Positions 12,161-22,592 of a stretch of DNA of 64,000 bases are shown in pieces (the stretch's first letter is position 1; each line of letters begins with the position of its first letter). The translations under genes were made by a program, and so were the position numbers. This DNA is from Melampsora larici-populina 98AG31 (lineage: Eukaryota > Basidiomycota > Pucciniomycetes > Pucciniales > Melampsoraceae), in contig NW_006768789.1 in NCBI RefSeq assembly GCF_000204055.1, forward strand, positions 884,332 to 948,331, written 5' to 3'. The notes beneath the pieces were generated by a model. That model had not been told where the DNA came from. It was given only the letters and a program-made list of their open reading frames with translations, and searched no databases.

Positions 12161-12787
12161 AGGAGAGGTGAGACCACAGGGTTACACATTCCAAGTAGGA
12201 TTTGTAGGTCTGGATAATCTGCAAAGGTGACAGGAAGCTCCTTGATGATAATGAGACAAAGAAGCTTGGTCTTGAGGGTCTTGCAAGTGAGCTACACTCA
12301 GCCAGAGAGCATAAAAAGAAAGCTGCTGAACACATGAAAATCAACTTATGCTCTGGAGGTTCCCTTTGGTGACAAATCTCTTCATTGATCCATGTTCCAT
12401 AATGCTGTTTTCATATATGTGATGACAACAATTCAAATCAGATGGTGGCCAATTGACTTTGTGCTGCTGGAGGGATCCAGTTTACGCAATGGTCGGGTAA
12501 CGCGGGCTTGGGCGAAAGAGAAGTCCGAGTCCGGCCGGGGCCATGGCTTAACATTGGCAACGGAAGTTTCTTTTGAGTTGGATCCGCTTGTCAAATTTAT
12601 GAACAGAGTCGAAGGGCTTGAAGATCAGATTCGCACGCTAGGAAATTATTCTTCGATTGAAGAAGTTTCCATTTTGTCCGGAAGTGTTTCGGTGTGTAGC
12701 AGGGCCAACCCGAATGTGCCATGAGCAGATAAGAAGAAGTCAAGAAGAGAAAGAGAATTGATTTGATTAGATAAGCCAACCAAGAAA
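12161..12787. other. Intergenic region upstream of the 12788 gene
   Basis: Left part AT-rich, right part (about 12,470-12,720) clearly more GC-rich and likely to hold the 5' UTR or promoter of the next gene. A 110-codon ORF (12392-12724) crosses it with no recognisable domain. Confidence 0.4.
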
Positions 12788-14819
12788 ATGAAAGAATCCA
12801 GTTCAATTGAATTTAGTAAGCCATCATCAGAAAACCAAATGATGAAACACTTTATACCAGATTTATCAATTCAACAACAACAACAACAACAACCACAACC
12901 ATCCATGAAGCATAACCATCAAGCAGAATTCATTCAAAGAACTACTCAAATCGATTTAAATCAACCAATCAACCATCTCTCTATCATCTCATCATCAAGT
13001 TCATCAGAAGAAGATCAAGCTATCAAAGATCATCTGAACCCTCAAATCACTAAAAGAAGACTTAAATTCAATTCAATCGAACCATTAAGATCAATCTATC
13101 GAACAGCTGCTAAATCATTCTTACACAAAGAACATTTATCAGTTTGGATTTCACTTTCAAATGGATTAGAAAAGATTTCAAGTTTATTAACCACCCAAGC
13201 ACCCGTTCATCAAATCGAACATCAATACAAACCATGGTGGACTAAAGATCAAATCCATGGACCGATCTCACTTTCTTCTGGTCTGAATCATCATCATCAA
13301 AATCCATTAGATGATCAAATCAGTTTAATGGATCATAGATTAGATCAAGAGTTATATGAATTAGCCAGAAAGTTTCATATTTTACAAATGACCTTTATAG
13401 CTTCGGTTTATTCTACAAAGACTATTCAGTGGATCCAATCACAAATAGAAGATTCTGATTCACACTTTAATGAGATCCATGCTCATTCACTTTTGAAATT
13501 GTTATCACTTCAACCAGATCGATTGGTTTCAACACTTTGGAAGATGACTGTTTCAAACCAACGAGATCCTGATACCGATTATCCCATCGATTCAATTTCA
13601 CTCATGAACGTCCATCCTTCAATCGTGACAGCTGCTGCATTAGCTTCTATAAAATTATCGGCACCTAAAGCTGGAAAGATGATTTGTGAAGCATGGATCA
13701 GTTCATTGAATGTAGACGTTTTAGATTATATTGAATCTTTAATGAGAAATCAAGAAATGAGTTCGGATTTACCTTTGATGGGTGAAAATCGTATTGTGAT
13801 TTTAAATCCTACATTCGAATCACCTTCCAAAAGAGGCGGTTCGAATATTCGGTATAATTATTCTAGATTGATTGAAGTTTATTCGGTACATATCTTGGGA
13901 TCTTTAGATGAATCTCAATTTGCAAAAGAATTTGTGATCTCTCAAAGTTGTGAATCAGGTGGTGTGTTACCTGTCGAGATTGTTAAAGTTGAGCATTTTC
14001 TCTTCTTGATGAACTTTTTTCGTATAACTTTTTTTATTGATTATCAGATTATATTTGAATTTTGGATTTTAGAATGTTTTGAATGCACTTGAAACAAATG
14101 AAGCACAAAAAATTCAAACTGCAAAGATGATTCGACTTAAACATGAAAGACTTCAAAATGAATGGGATAAACGAGAAGCTATTCAAAAGGCTATTAACAA
14201 ATCTCATCTTCGACCTTTACCACCTTCTCCATTACGACAACCGATCACTGAAAGTAAAGAAGAACGTACAGCAGCTACAAACAAGACTCGTAGAGGAACC
14301 CGAATCATGGGACCTAAAAGTCACGGTCATGATCATGGATCGATTGAATCCTCAACTCATGATGATCTTCTTGGTCAGAACGAATGGGCCAAGAGCTCGA
14401 ACGGTCGATCTACAGCTTTGAACACAGTGGTCACTAAACCACGTCCATCGAGTGATCTTGCCTTACAACATAATCATCCAAACCAATCTAATTCAAAAGG
14501 TTTCTCAGCCTTACGAACTCATCTTTCAAAACTAATTTCCAATCCATCCCAACCTCATCAAACCTTAACTCATTCAGGCGTCATAAAAAACTTGATATTT
14601 TCTATTAAATCATTTACTTCAAAACCTTTGACTAAATATACTTTGATCAGTTTAAGTTTTTTAATGATTTTGAAATCCTTTAAAGATTTTAGAAATCGGA
14701 ACCAATTGATCAATCGATTTGGGTTTCCTTCGGTTTGGTCTTTGGTTCAATTCATTCAATGGGTTTTGAAAAAGATGATGGAAAGTTTTCAAATGGGTAC
14801 TAGGTTTACTTATCTTTAA
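12788..14819 (+). CDS. Unrecognised 648-residue protein with C-terminal hydrophobic segment
   Basis: Two exons (12788-13987 and 14073-14819) join in phase, IVK to NVLNALE. The first 100 residues are low in complexity, with a poly-Gln run and a Ser run. Residues about 100-400 look alpha-helical (SVWISLSNGLEKISSLL, ELARKFHILQMTF, LLKLLSLQPDRLV). A charged helical stretch follows the intron (AQKIQTAKMIRLKHERLQNEW). About 60 residues before the end sits a hydrophobic stretch (YTLISLSFLMILKSF), so a tail-anchored or membrane-associated protein is possible. I do not recognise the family. Codon use is regular and the frame is clean, so it is a real gene. Confidence 0.75.
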
Positions 14820-15653
14820 ATCCAACACAAATCCAAACATCGCCAAACACCGAAAAAAGGGTGGAATTGATGTTTTTTTTCAAAAACTCTCGTTTTTGTT
14901 GTTTAATTGATCGATTTACCCTTGATGGTTTCTTTTCTTTCTTTTTGTGATTTCTCTTTTTCGTGGCATTTGCATTGTATTTTCATATCTGCTAAACTTA
15001 AAAGTTTTTCATCTCAATTGTGAACTATAGTAAATAAATCTTAGGTGTAGAGGTGTGAGTGTTGTATATGCTTGTGTGTGTTTGGCTTCCTATCATCTTA
15101 TATCTCATCAAAGATCCATTCATTTGATTGATGAATTTGTATAAACCTTTTTATTTTTTTGTTTGTTTTAAACACGTTTAAAGTATTTGAAAGATTTATA
15201 GAATTCTTTCTTTCTTCCTTTGTCTCTCTCTATTATATATGCATATTCCTTTTTTTTTGCAAGATTGGGGTATTGAAACATTCTTTTTGGGGGTTTTGGG
15301 GTTGTTGTTTTTGTTTGAAATGATTAGTTTGAGTTTGCAAGAATGGTACCATTCAAGAGATGTTTATGGTACATCAAGGTTGGTCTTGCCTAGTGTTGGT
15401 TCGGGTAGGAAAATCGTGAGCCTAAGATCATATCTCTTATGTACCTGGGCCAAGCATCTCTCTTTGTTTTTGAAACTCATGGGAGTGCAATCTCATCAGA
15501 GTTGAAGACAAATGTGGTGCACAGCTTATCGCAAAATTTTTTATGATCAATTCATCAGGTTTGTTTTGATTGAGAATCACATATCAAAGTTTTCAAAAAA
15601 AAAAACACAGTTTGGATAGAAAATTACAAAATTGAAAGAAAGAAATTGGAATT
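14820..15653. other. Intergenic region, 3' flank of the 12788 gene
   Basis: T-rich 3' UTR-like sequence. An 88-codon ORF at 15239-15505 with a hydrophobic start is not supported by any family resemblance. Confidence 0.5.
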
Positions 15654-15983
15654 TTAACCTTTCATATCAGTAATATCAATTTCTTCTACATCTAATTCTT
15701 TTTGACATGTTTTAACTTTGTTCAACTTACCTTTAAAACCTTCATTTTCTTTTATACTTTTTTTTCTTATTTGATCAGTAATATCAACTTCAAAATTTAT
15801 ATTTCTTTGAAATCTTTTTTCTTGTTCTTTACTTTTTGATTTGGTTTTTGATTTGGTCTTGATTTTGGTTTTGGTGGATTTGGTGGATTTGGTTTTGGTT
15901 TGGTTTGAAGGTATAGGTGTACGAGATGTAGGATTTTCCGTTGTACTGGTAGAAAGATAAGCCATTAAACTAAACAAAGACAT
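15654..15983 (-). CDS. Small lysine-rich low-complexity protein, hypothetical
   Basis: A 109-residue frame starting at ATG 15983 (MSLFSLMAYL) with a hydrophobic beginning, then about 25 residues made almost only of Lys, Thr and Ser (KTKSTKSTKTKIK and on), then a charged tail ending DVEEIDITDMKG. The Lys/Thr run comes from a degenerate ggttttggt/ggatttggt DNA repeat. No known domain. It may be a small basic protein or chance coding of a simple repeat. Confidence 0.35.
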   Translation of the reverse strand: MSLFSLMAYLSTSTTENPTSRTPIPSNQTKTKSTKSTKTKIKTKSKTKSKSKEQEKRFQRNINFEVDITDQIRKKSIKENEGFKGKLNKVKTCQKELDVEEIDITDMKG

Positions 15984-16046
15984 TTTTCTTCTTTTTTCAG
16001 GGTTTTTTGGGGATCTCTTGAAAAGCTTTATAAATGAAATCTTCAA

Positions 16047-16775
16047 CGTTTAGATTATTTAAATTCGTGATCTTGATAGTTTTGAGGAAGTTGATGATTG
16101 ATGATTAATCCCTTACTTTGAAGTTTCGAATCGGGTTGGATTTATATACTTTTTCTATGAGATCTATTTTGGTTTGCATTTTGAAGTTTCTTGTTGACTT
16201 TTTCATCAAGATTGCTTTCGATAGCAATCCTCATTAAACAAATGAACATTTCATGATTTTTCAACCTTTCAAGTTTTCAATTATGACTGATTTATTCTTC
16301 AATCTCAATGTCTTCAACTTCAACACTGCAGTTTAGACCTTAGTTGAGTGTGGATGGTTTGCAGCTACAAATTGTTCAGGCTCATACTTGACTCGGTACG
16401 TTAAAATTTAAAAATGAACAAATGACGTCATTCGACAAAAGCGTTGATGCTTTTTTGCAACAAAAGTCAAAAAGCCACACATGATTTTTTATTTTTGAAA
16501 AATGAAATAAGAAATTAAAAGAATCAACATCGGTCATCGAATTCAAAACAATTGTTCTTTAGGGAAAAGAATCCAACACAAAAGTCAAAGTATAGAAAAG
16601 TTGATATGATGTAGACAAAGAAGAGTATCGAGTGTAAAGATCATACACTTCGAGTAAACTTCCGTAACGTATATGGAAATGACCAGCTTCAAATCAAAGT
16701 AGGATCAAAACCATGTAACAAGTTTTTGGAAAAACATTCAAAGACAATGTGAAAACTTAAAAGATCTTGTTATGT
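16047..16775. other. Intergenic region
   Basis: AT-rich; no ORF, RNA gene or repeat that I can support. Confidence 0.5.
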
Positions 16776-17236
16776 TTAAGAAGCACGAGAGTATTTAGAG
16801 CCACCCGATTCTTTGGAATAAGAGTCCCCAGAAGGAGTAGTATAGGTTCGATCACCACTTGAGTTTTGATGAAACGTAGAATTATCAGAATTAGAATAAT
16901 AGTAGGAAGAATCTCTATTGAAGATCGAAAAAAAGAAGTCGTGGTTTTGGATCAGTCTTTTGTTCGATATGAAACCATCTAAAGAAGATGATTGATAAAA
17001 GAAAGAAAAACACTAAACTTGTTGGAGTAATGATACGCGTTATCATTGGAAGCTTGGGATCCATAATCGCGATTATCGTAGCGGTTCCCTAAAAGATAAA
17101 AAGATATATATAGAAGGATGAGCAAGATGATGTGGAAACTTTGAAATCAAAATTTGGGGAAAAGAAACACCTTACCTTGAGAATTGGTGCCACTTGAGCC
17201 AGTCTCATAAGTTTGACCTTTGTTATCGGTTGGCAT
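16776..17236 (-). CDS. Small Ser/Tyr/Gly-rich protein, tandem copy A
   Basis: Three exons on minus (17236-17176, 17088-17019, 16914-16776) give 89 residues. It begins MPTDNKGQTYETGSSGTN, continues NRYDNRDYGSQASND and DSSYYYSNSDNSTFHQ, and ends TYTTPSGDSYSKESGG then SKYSRAS. It is polar, low in complexity and has no signal peptide or membrane segment. Copy B (18643-21370) has the same exon sizes for exons 1-3, the same phases and about two-thirds identity, which proves that both are real genes. Short Tyr/Ser/Gly-rich proteins of this kind recur in fungi, but I know of no assigned function. Confidence 0.85.
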
Positions 17237-17319
17237 CTTGATAATCTTCTTAATGTGTAAGAAAGTATAACAATTGTTTGGAGACTTTTAACGAAAGGGA
17301 GGTAAGATTGAAGGATCGA

Positions 17320-17345
17320 ACAGCTTTAAATACAAAATTCTTTCA
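17320..17345 (-). promoter_or_regulatory. Conserved TATA-like promoter block, copy A
   Basis: acagctttaaatacaaaattctttca here matches acagctttatatacgaaatttgttca upstream of copy B. On the coding strand this reads as tgtatttaaagc, a TATA-like box about 95 bp before the ATG. Conservation between duplicates marks it as a likely core promoter. Confidence 0.55.
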
Positions 17346-18642
17346 AAAGTCTTTCAAGTTAACTCTCCGGAATTGGATGAAATCAAAAGTGACGTCACGG
17401 TCACCAGTGCATTGGTTATGTAATTATAAAGGAAAGGTACCAATTAGGCAATCTAATGTAAAGTAATCTGGTCCTAATTGCCAAAGTGAGACTATTTTAA
17501 TGATTAACGGGCTTAAACCTTGCCGAGTATAGAAGCCGATGCAGGAGAGATTGAGAATTTCGTATGACGGAATAAGTAAAATTGTCATGCAAAGAGCGCC
17601 ATCCTAAGTACAACATCCAAACTGGAGGAAGCATGATGACATATATCTTGTAACAACAGGTGTTGATTGCGCTCACGATATGTTCATACTTCAAAGACCA
17701 CCCAAGATTGATCGGAAAGTAAAGTCAGAAAGGCTCGGCAAGGACGTTATCAATATGACTTGCATGACCTGTGCGAAGAGATGGTGTACGAGTGCCCAGT
17801 ATTGTCACCCTAGGGATAAGAAGAGTATGATCGATGTTACAAGCTCAGCAAGATTCTTAACTTACTTTCAGGTTACATCAATAAAATCTCAGGGTATCAA
17901 TCCTAAAAATACTTCGAGGTGATTGTATGCCTCAAAAAGATATTCTGCAAGAATTTCAATCTTTGAATTGTTTGAAGGAAGTGCGATTTTATATTCAATC
18001 TCAGCAATCTGCAGTGTCACATTGATGTATGCTGTCAGTGATGACCCGGTTTTACGCTGTGTGAATTGATCTTTACGATGTATGCTATCCAAGTTCCACA
18101 AATTCGTGCGCGTTCCACATGTCAAGGATTTCAAAGCCAAGCTCTCAAAAGATTTTGTACAATCAACCAACCAATAACGATTGCAATCTTGCTCAACGCA
18201 TCACTTCCAAAAACGATCACTGATGTTGCGAGCCTCACAACAGAGGTCATGAGAATTGGGTCTGGCTTCTGGTCTGTAGATTGAGCCGGCTCAAACAGTC
18301 TTCGGCTTCACAAATGCTTGAGGTAGACTTGTACCCAGAGAAACTCGTTACTGAAATGTTCAAATGAAGCTCAGGTGTATGTCATGCACAAGAGATTCCC
18401 TCGGTGTAGTTTAGGGGTGCACATCATTTATCCAATTCAAGAGGTGCTTCTTGGGGAAAAAGAATATGTAAAACAAAAAGATCCAAGTGAAATCGTTCAT
18501 GTGGTATGAGTAGAGAGAACACAATCATACATTTAAGAGAACAACCTATGCAGACTGATCTAGTAGGATTATATCATGAGACAACTTTGGTGCGGAAATT
18601 TGTATAGTGTGATGAAAGGTAATGTGAAATGATCCCTGTGAT
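17346..18642. other. Intergenic region between tandem copies
   Basis: No supported gene. The first ~150 bp hold a second short block shared with the copy B upstream region (tctggtcctaattgc against ttggtcccaattgc), so the duplication included at least 250 bp of 5' flank. Confidence 0.5.
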
Positions 18643-21370
18643 TTAAGAAGCACGCGAATATTTGGATCCACCAGCGTCCTTGGTGTATGAAGTTCCGGAA
18701 GGAGTGGTGTAGGTTCTACCACCGCTAGAGTTTTGGTGAAAGGTCGAGCTATCCGGGTTGGAATAGTAATAGGACGAGTCCCTGTTCATGTAGAGAAAAT
18801 ATCGTCAGTCTTTCTTCGGTTTGTGCTATCTGGATGCAATTCGAAAAACTGAACTGGTTGGAGTAGTGGTAAGAGTTACCGTTGGAGGCTTGTGATCCAT
18901 AATCGCGACTGCAGTAGTGGTTCCCTGAAATATTTCAAATAATAATTAGTACAAATTGAAAACAACGTCTTGGCTACACCACGGGGCAACTTTGAACTGG
19001 GACCACGTGAAACGTAAGTTGGGTATGACCACGCCGAGTGGTTGTGTAGAACAGGTGGCAGCAGTGTGACCGCGGCTACGTGGCCCTCACCCCAGCTTGC
19101 CACCCGTTCTACATATGAGCTCGCCGTGAGCAGCGGGTGAGCTGATGCATGTGAGCGTGGCCTGAAAGCCAGGTGCTCAGCACACGAATGAACTTGGATG
19201 CCAGTCATGCAAGCTGATTTGGGTCCTAAGCACCTGGGCGGCACGTGAGCCGGCATGTGTCAGTACAACCTCCCATCCACACACTCAGCTTGGACAACTA
19301 GCATCCAAATGTGCGTCGGGTGCTGAGCAGATGGGTATTTTTTTAATGTGTGTAAAACACAAAGTGAATCGAGACAAGTACACAAAACAAGAAAAAGCCC
19401 ATTGATCAATTCTGGGATCCTTTTCTTTTCTTTTTTCTGATGCATCTCCACAATTGGTTATTTTGTGTTCATACTGTAACTGATTATGAACATTTTAGAT
19501 TCCTATTGAAAACAGAATCCGTAAATGCTAATTACATCAATATTGTACAAAAGTATCCTAATTACGCTATACAGTGAGAACATTTTTGTTATCAAAAGAT
19601 ATGTCAGCCTTATTGACACTATCAAAAAAGAACAAAACACAAAAAACACGGGTTGCTTGCATCACACACAGACATAAGAGGTATGTATAAGATAAAAGTC
19701 AACAAAAAACTTACAACCTGGAACATCAACATGTATACCCAATAGATGAACGGAAGTGAAAGCTGAGAGCAACTACTTTGATACAAACTGGCGATGATAG
19801 CTTTGAAACCCTAGAAGACAATCAAAAGACAATTGAGATACAAGGCTATTAGTATCAAGTTGAGAGTGTTGGATGACAAAGAAGAAGAAAAGACTTACCC
19901 AATGGGGCTAGCTTAATGGTTAAGAACAATCAAGAAGAGCTGTTGGCCAAAGTGATCCTGAAATTCGAAGGCCGCTTTTCCAAAAGCAGGCTGTGTAAAT
20001 GTCACAGCCCGGTGTCATTTTCAGAACCGGGTACACATGCTGTCAAGTATGACGTCACAGACACATGTCACAGACTCCACAGTTACACCTTGTCCACTGC
20101 CCCAGTCTACGCTCGAGTCCTTTGTCACTCATGGGTCATCACATCACATCGATCACCTTTGTCTTGGAGGCGCTCATTCATTCGACTTCTTTGCATAAAT
20201 CACCATTCTGATAGGTACCAGTTGGCTGGATTCAAGTCTTTCTTTTCTATCTAAACACTCTTTTAAATTTCATTTTTTCAGATTCATATTTGCTGACTCT
20301 AGTTCTGTTCCATTCATATTGGAGTCCTTTGATCGATTATTTCATTTGTCAGTCTTTCATTCTTTCATATTTATCTCATTCAATTTACTGTGAAGCTTGA
20401 TGTCATGGTTTGCTCCTGTTTGAAGTGTTAACATCAAACCCTTTGACTGTTTGTTTCATTTGTAAGTCCTCTTCTCCCCCTGCTTGAACAATCTTCTGAT
20501 ATCTCAATGAAGTTGAAGACTAACCTTTTGGTACTTTTCTGTTAATTTGTTCATATATTTATCATGACTCCTCTCGACCAGATATCAATGTTGCCCTTCC
20601 TTTTTGTTCTCATGGTTCTTATCGCCCCGTACACCCGGATCGATCTCGTAGATTGTAGGTCTTTCTTTGTGTCATTTTTTTATCTCTCACTGATCAACTC
20701 ATTGGCTGATTGCTCAATGATCCTCTTCAATAGAAACAGTTCATCGAATCATATTATCAAGCACTACAATCAATCATCAAATTTCACTCACAGACTATTT
20801 TTAGTTTTAGTTCTAGTCTTAGTTTTGTTGTTTTCTAACTGTTCTCCATGTTATTTGTGTTTCTATAATTACCACATGTAGTCCTTGTCAATGCAAAGAT
20901 CAGATCATTGTTATAGTGTGCACTCAGCAAGCAAAGGTTGGAAACATCCCCGCCTGATTCAACTGGTGTGTTTATTCAGCCATCACGAGGCTGGGAAAGC
21001 ACTGGGATGAGCCAATGCTCACAAGCTCAATACAACTTCCGTACAGTACAGGTGTGCAATCTTCCCCCCTGGTTGTCACGCAGCCTGCCTCACACCCTTA
21101 ACAAGGTGAGATGACTCACCTGCTTGTCGGGTGAGTCATCACATTGTAGCAACGTGACCAGACTGGGTGTAGCCCATGCTGGCTGGCAGGTGTAACTCAC
21201 ATCGGGTATGACGATGTAGACAGCATGTGTTTGAATGTCTCACGTGAGCGTCACGTGCCATCAGCCCCGTGGTGTACAGCAGACAAGATCTGAAAGAACT
21301 AAAATTTACCTTGGGAATTTGTACCACTGGAGGTGGTTTGGTAATGTTGACCTTGGTTGTTGGAGGGCAT
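18643..21370 (-). CDS. Small Ser/Tyr/Gly-rich protein, tandem copy B
   Basis: Three exons on minus (21370-21310, 18924-18855, 18781-18643) give 89 residues. It begins MPSNNQGQHYQTTSSGTN, then NHYCSRDYGSQASNG, DSSYYYSNPDSSTFHQ and TYTTPSGTSYTKDAGG, ending SKYSRAS. Exon lengths and phases equal those of copy A. Intron 1 is about 2.4 kb against 87 bp in copy A, because it holds an inserted element (18977-21274). The splice donor (gtaaat) and acceptor (atttcag) remain outside the insertion, so the gene may still splice. Unlike copy A it has one Cys. Confidence 0.8.
18975..21276. mobile_element. 2.3 kb non-coding element inserted in intron 1 of copy B
   Basis: The extra intron sequence is bounded by an 11 bp perfect inverted repeat, CACCACGGGGC at 18977-18987 and its complement at 21264-21274, each flanked by TA (18975-18976 and 21275-21276). 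The subterminal ~350 bp at both ends are GC-rich and full of CACGTGA, GGTGAG and related motifs in both orientations, including a short hairpin near 21,105-21,140. The middle is AT-rich with no transposase. A TA target and short TIRs suggest a non-autonomous Tc1/mariner-like or related element. Part of the TA assignment could be chance. Confidence 0.65.
19909..19972 (+). other. tRNA-like pol III box pair, possible SINE promoter
   Basis: tagcttaatgg (19909-19919) fits the A-box consensus TRGYNNARNGG exactly. attcgaagg (about 19,962-19,970) fits the B-box consensus GWTYRANNC at 7 of 9 positions, with tRNA-like spacing of about 52 bp. No cloverleaf can be drawn, so a tRNA-derived SINE head is more likely than a tRNA gene. 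Weak evidence. Confidence 0.25.
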
Positions 21371-21459
21371 TTTGGTGACTTGAATCTAAGTTAAGACTAG
21401 ATGAATGATGTGGGCTTGGAGGGATGGATAATTTTCAAAAAAAAGGCAGACAAAGAGAC

Positions 21460-21486
21460 AGCTTTATATACGAAATTTGTTCAGTT
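21460..21486 (-). promoter_or_regulatory. Conserved TATA box, copy B
   Basis: On the coding strand this reads cgtatataaagctgt, a canonical TATA box about 100 bp before the ATG at 21370. It aligns with the matching block of copy A. Confidence 0.6.
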
Positions 21487-22171
21487 TTTTTTAAGAAAAC
21501 CCTCAGAAATTTGATCAGACTGAAGTCACATGTTGACTAAAGAAGCATCCGCCAAAGTCCCGATCGGATAGCATGATTTGGTCCCAATTGCAAGTAAGAT
21601 TTGTTTTGAAATTTGGTCAGCCCAAAAGGGTTCCGTGTTGGAGTATTCAGAGAGTATCACACCACCATCGCTCTTGAAACTGGCAGCGGTATGTCCCAAT
21701 TTGGAGGCTTCTAAAAGCCTAATTTGATATGGTGCATTCACTGCGGCTTTTTTTACAGATCAGCACCGGGTATCCCCAACAAGCCCTGCATCATCTCGCG
21801 ATGAAATGAAAGGTATTGTCACGGAATTGGAGATGGATTTGGCAATGAGTCGTCAAAGAAAGTATACATGCAAAGCCAACCTAGAGACTGGGAAGTGGGA
21901 GCTATTACGTGGGAAAAAATTGGCGGTGTTCTGCCTTTGATTGAAAAAAGAGCACCGTCTAAAGTGCACATTGAAGAGGAATGTGACGTAAGCTTATATG
22001 TCGAGAAAAAAAGGGTGGATTGTAGCAGGGTCTGGAAACATTTAGAAAGTTCCGCTTATGGAGTGACCAAACAGGCTTAGGAAATGAACTTGACGGAAGA
22101 AGATTCGACTTCAGGGTGTGTTGTCTAACATGAGTTTAGGTGTGTCGACTTTCAAGTCAGAGATGCTGGGC
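21487..22171. other. Intergenic region left of the CxC element
   Basis: No gene supported. Short ORFs on both strands (21526-21741, 21868-22080) lack recognisable features. Confidence 0.45.
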
Positions 22172-22179
22172 AGTCAGCC
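22172..22179. repeat. Left target-site duplication, CxC element
   Basis: agtcagcc, repeated exactly at 34022-34029 just outside the right end. Eight base pairs, as reported for Zisupton/KDZ-type elements. Confidence 0.85.
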
Positions 22180-22250
22180 GAGGGCATGGTCGCATCCGCG
22201 GAACTAGGGAACGTTCCCAAAAGAAAGTTCCTTAACACCCCCCTAGGAAC
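22180..22250 (+). repeat. Left terminal inverted repeat, CxC element
   Basis: Aligns with the complement of about 33950-34021. catggtcgca is shared exactly, followed by a similar ggarct segment and the gggaacgttccc palindrome (22208-22219). Further ggaac and gttcc motifs are repeated inward. Confidence 0.8.
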
Positions 22251-22592
22251 CTGTCATAGCAAGTGTCACACGAGCCTGAGAACTCGTAAAACCTTTGCCT
22301 CGGACAGATGATCCACACGCGTTTGACGCAGTGGGATACCCACCTATCACGATACCGCACTCCCAATCCAGCGCCATAGCGGACCACGATTCCCAAACCA
22401 CGATTAAATATGTGAAAACGTCTGACAAAACGAGCACCAATGGCCACCTCAACAATATCCAAACTACGAAAGAGGGCGTTATTAACCCTCCTTGACGACT
22501 TTACCAAGAACCCTCGAAGGTTTAACAAACGGCCCAAACTTGGTCGAGCATGTCCTTATCTTCACACCAAACGCGCAGCAAGAAGAAATATA

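Noticed and set aside
19901..19985. Complete tRNA gene
   Set aside because: Only the A-box and a weak B-box match; no acceptor or anticodon stem can be formed.
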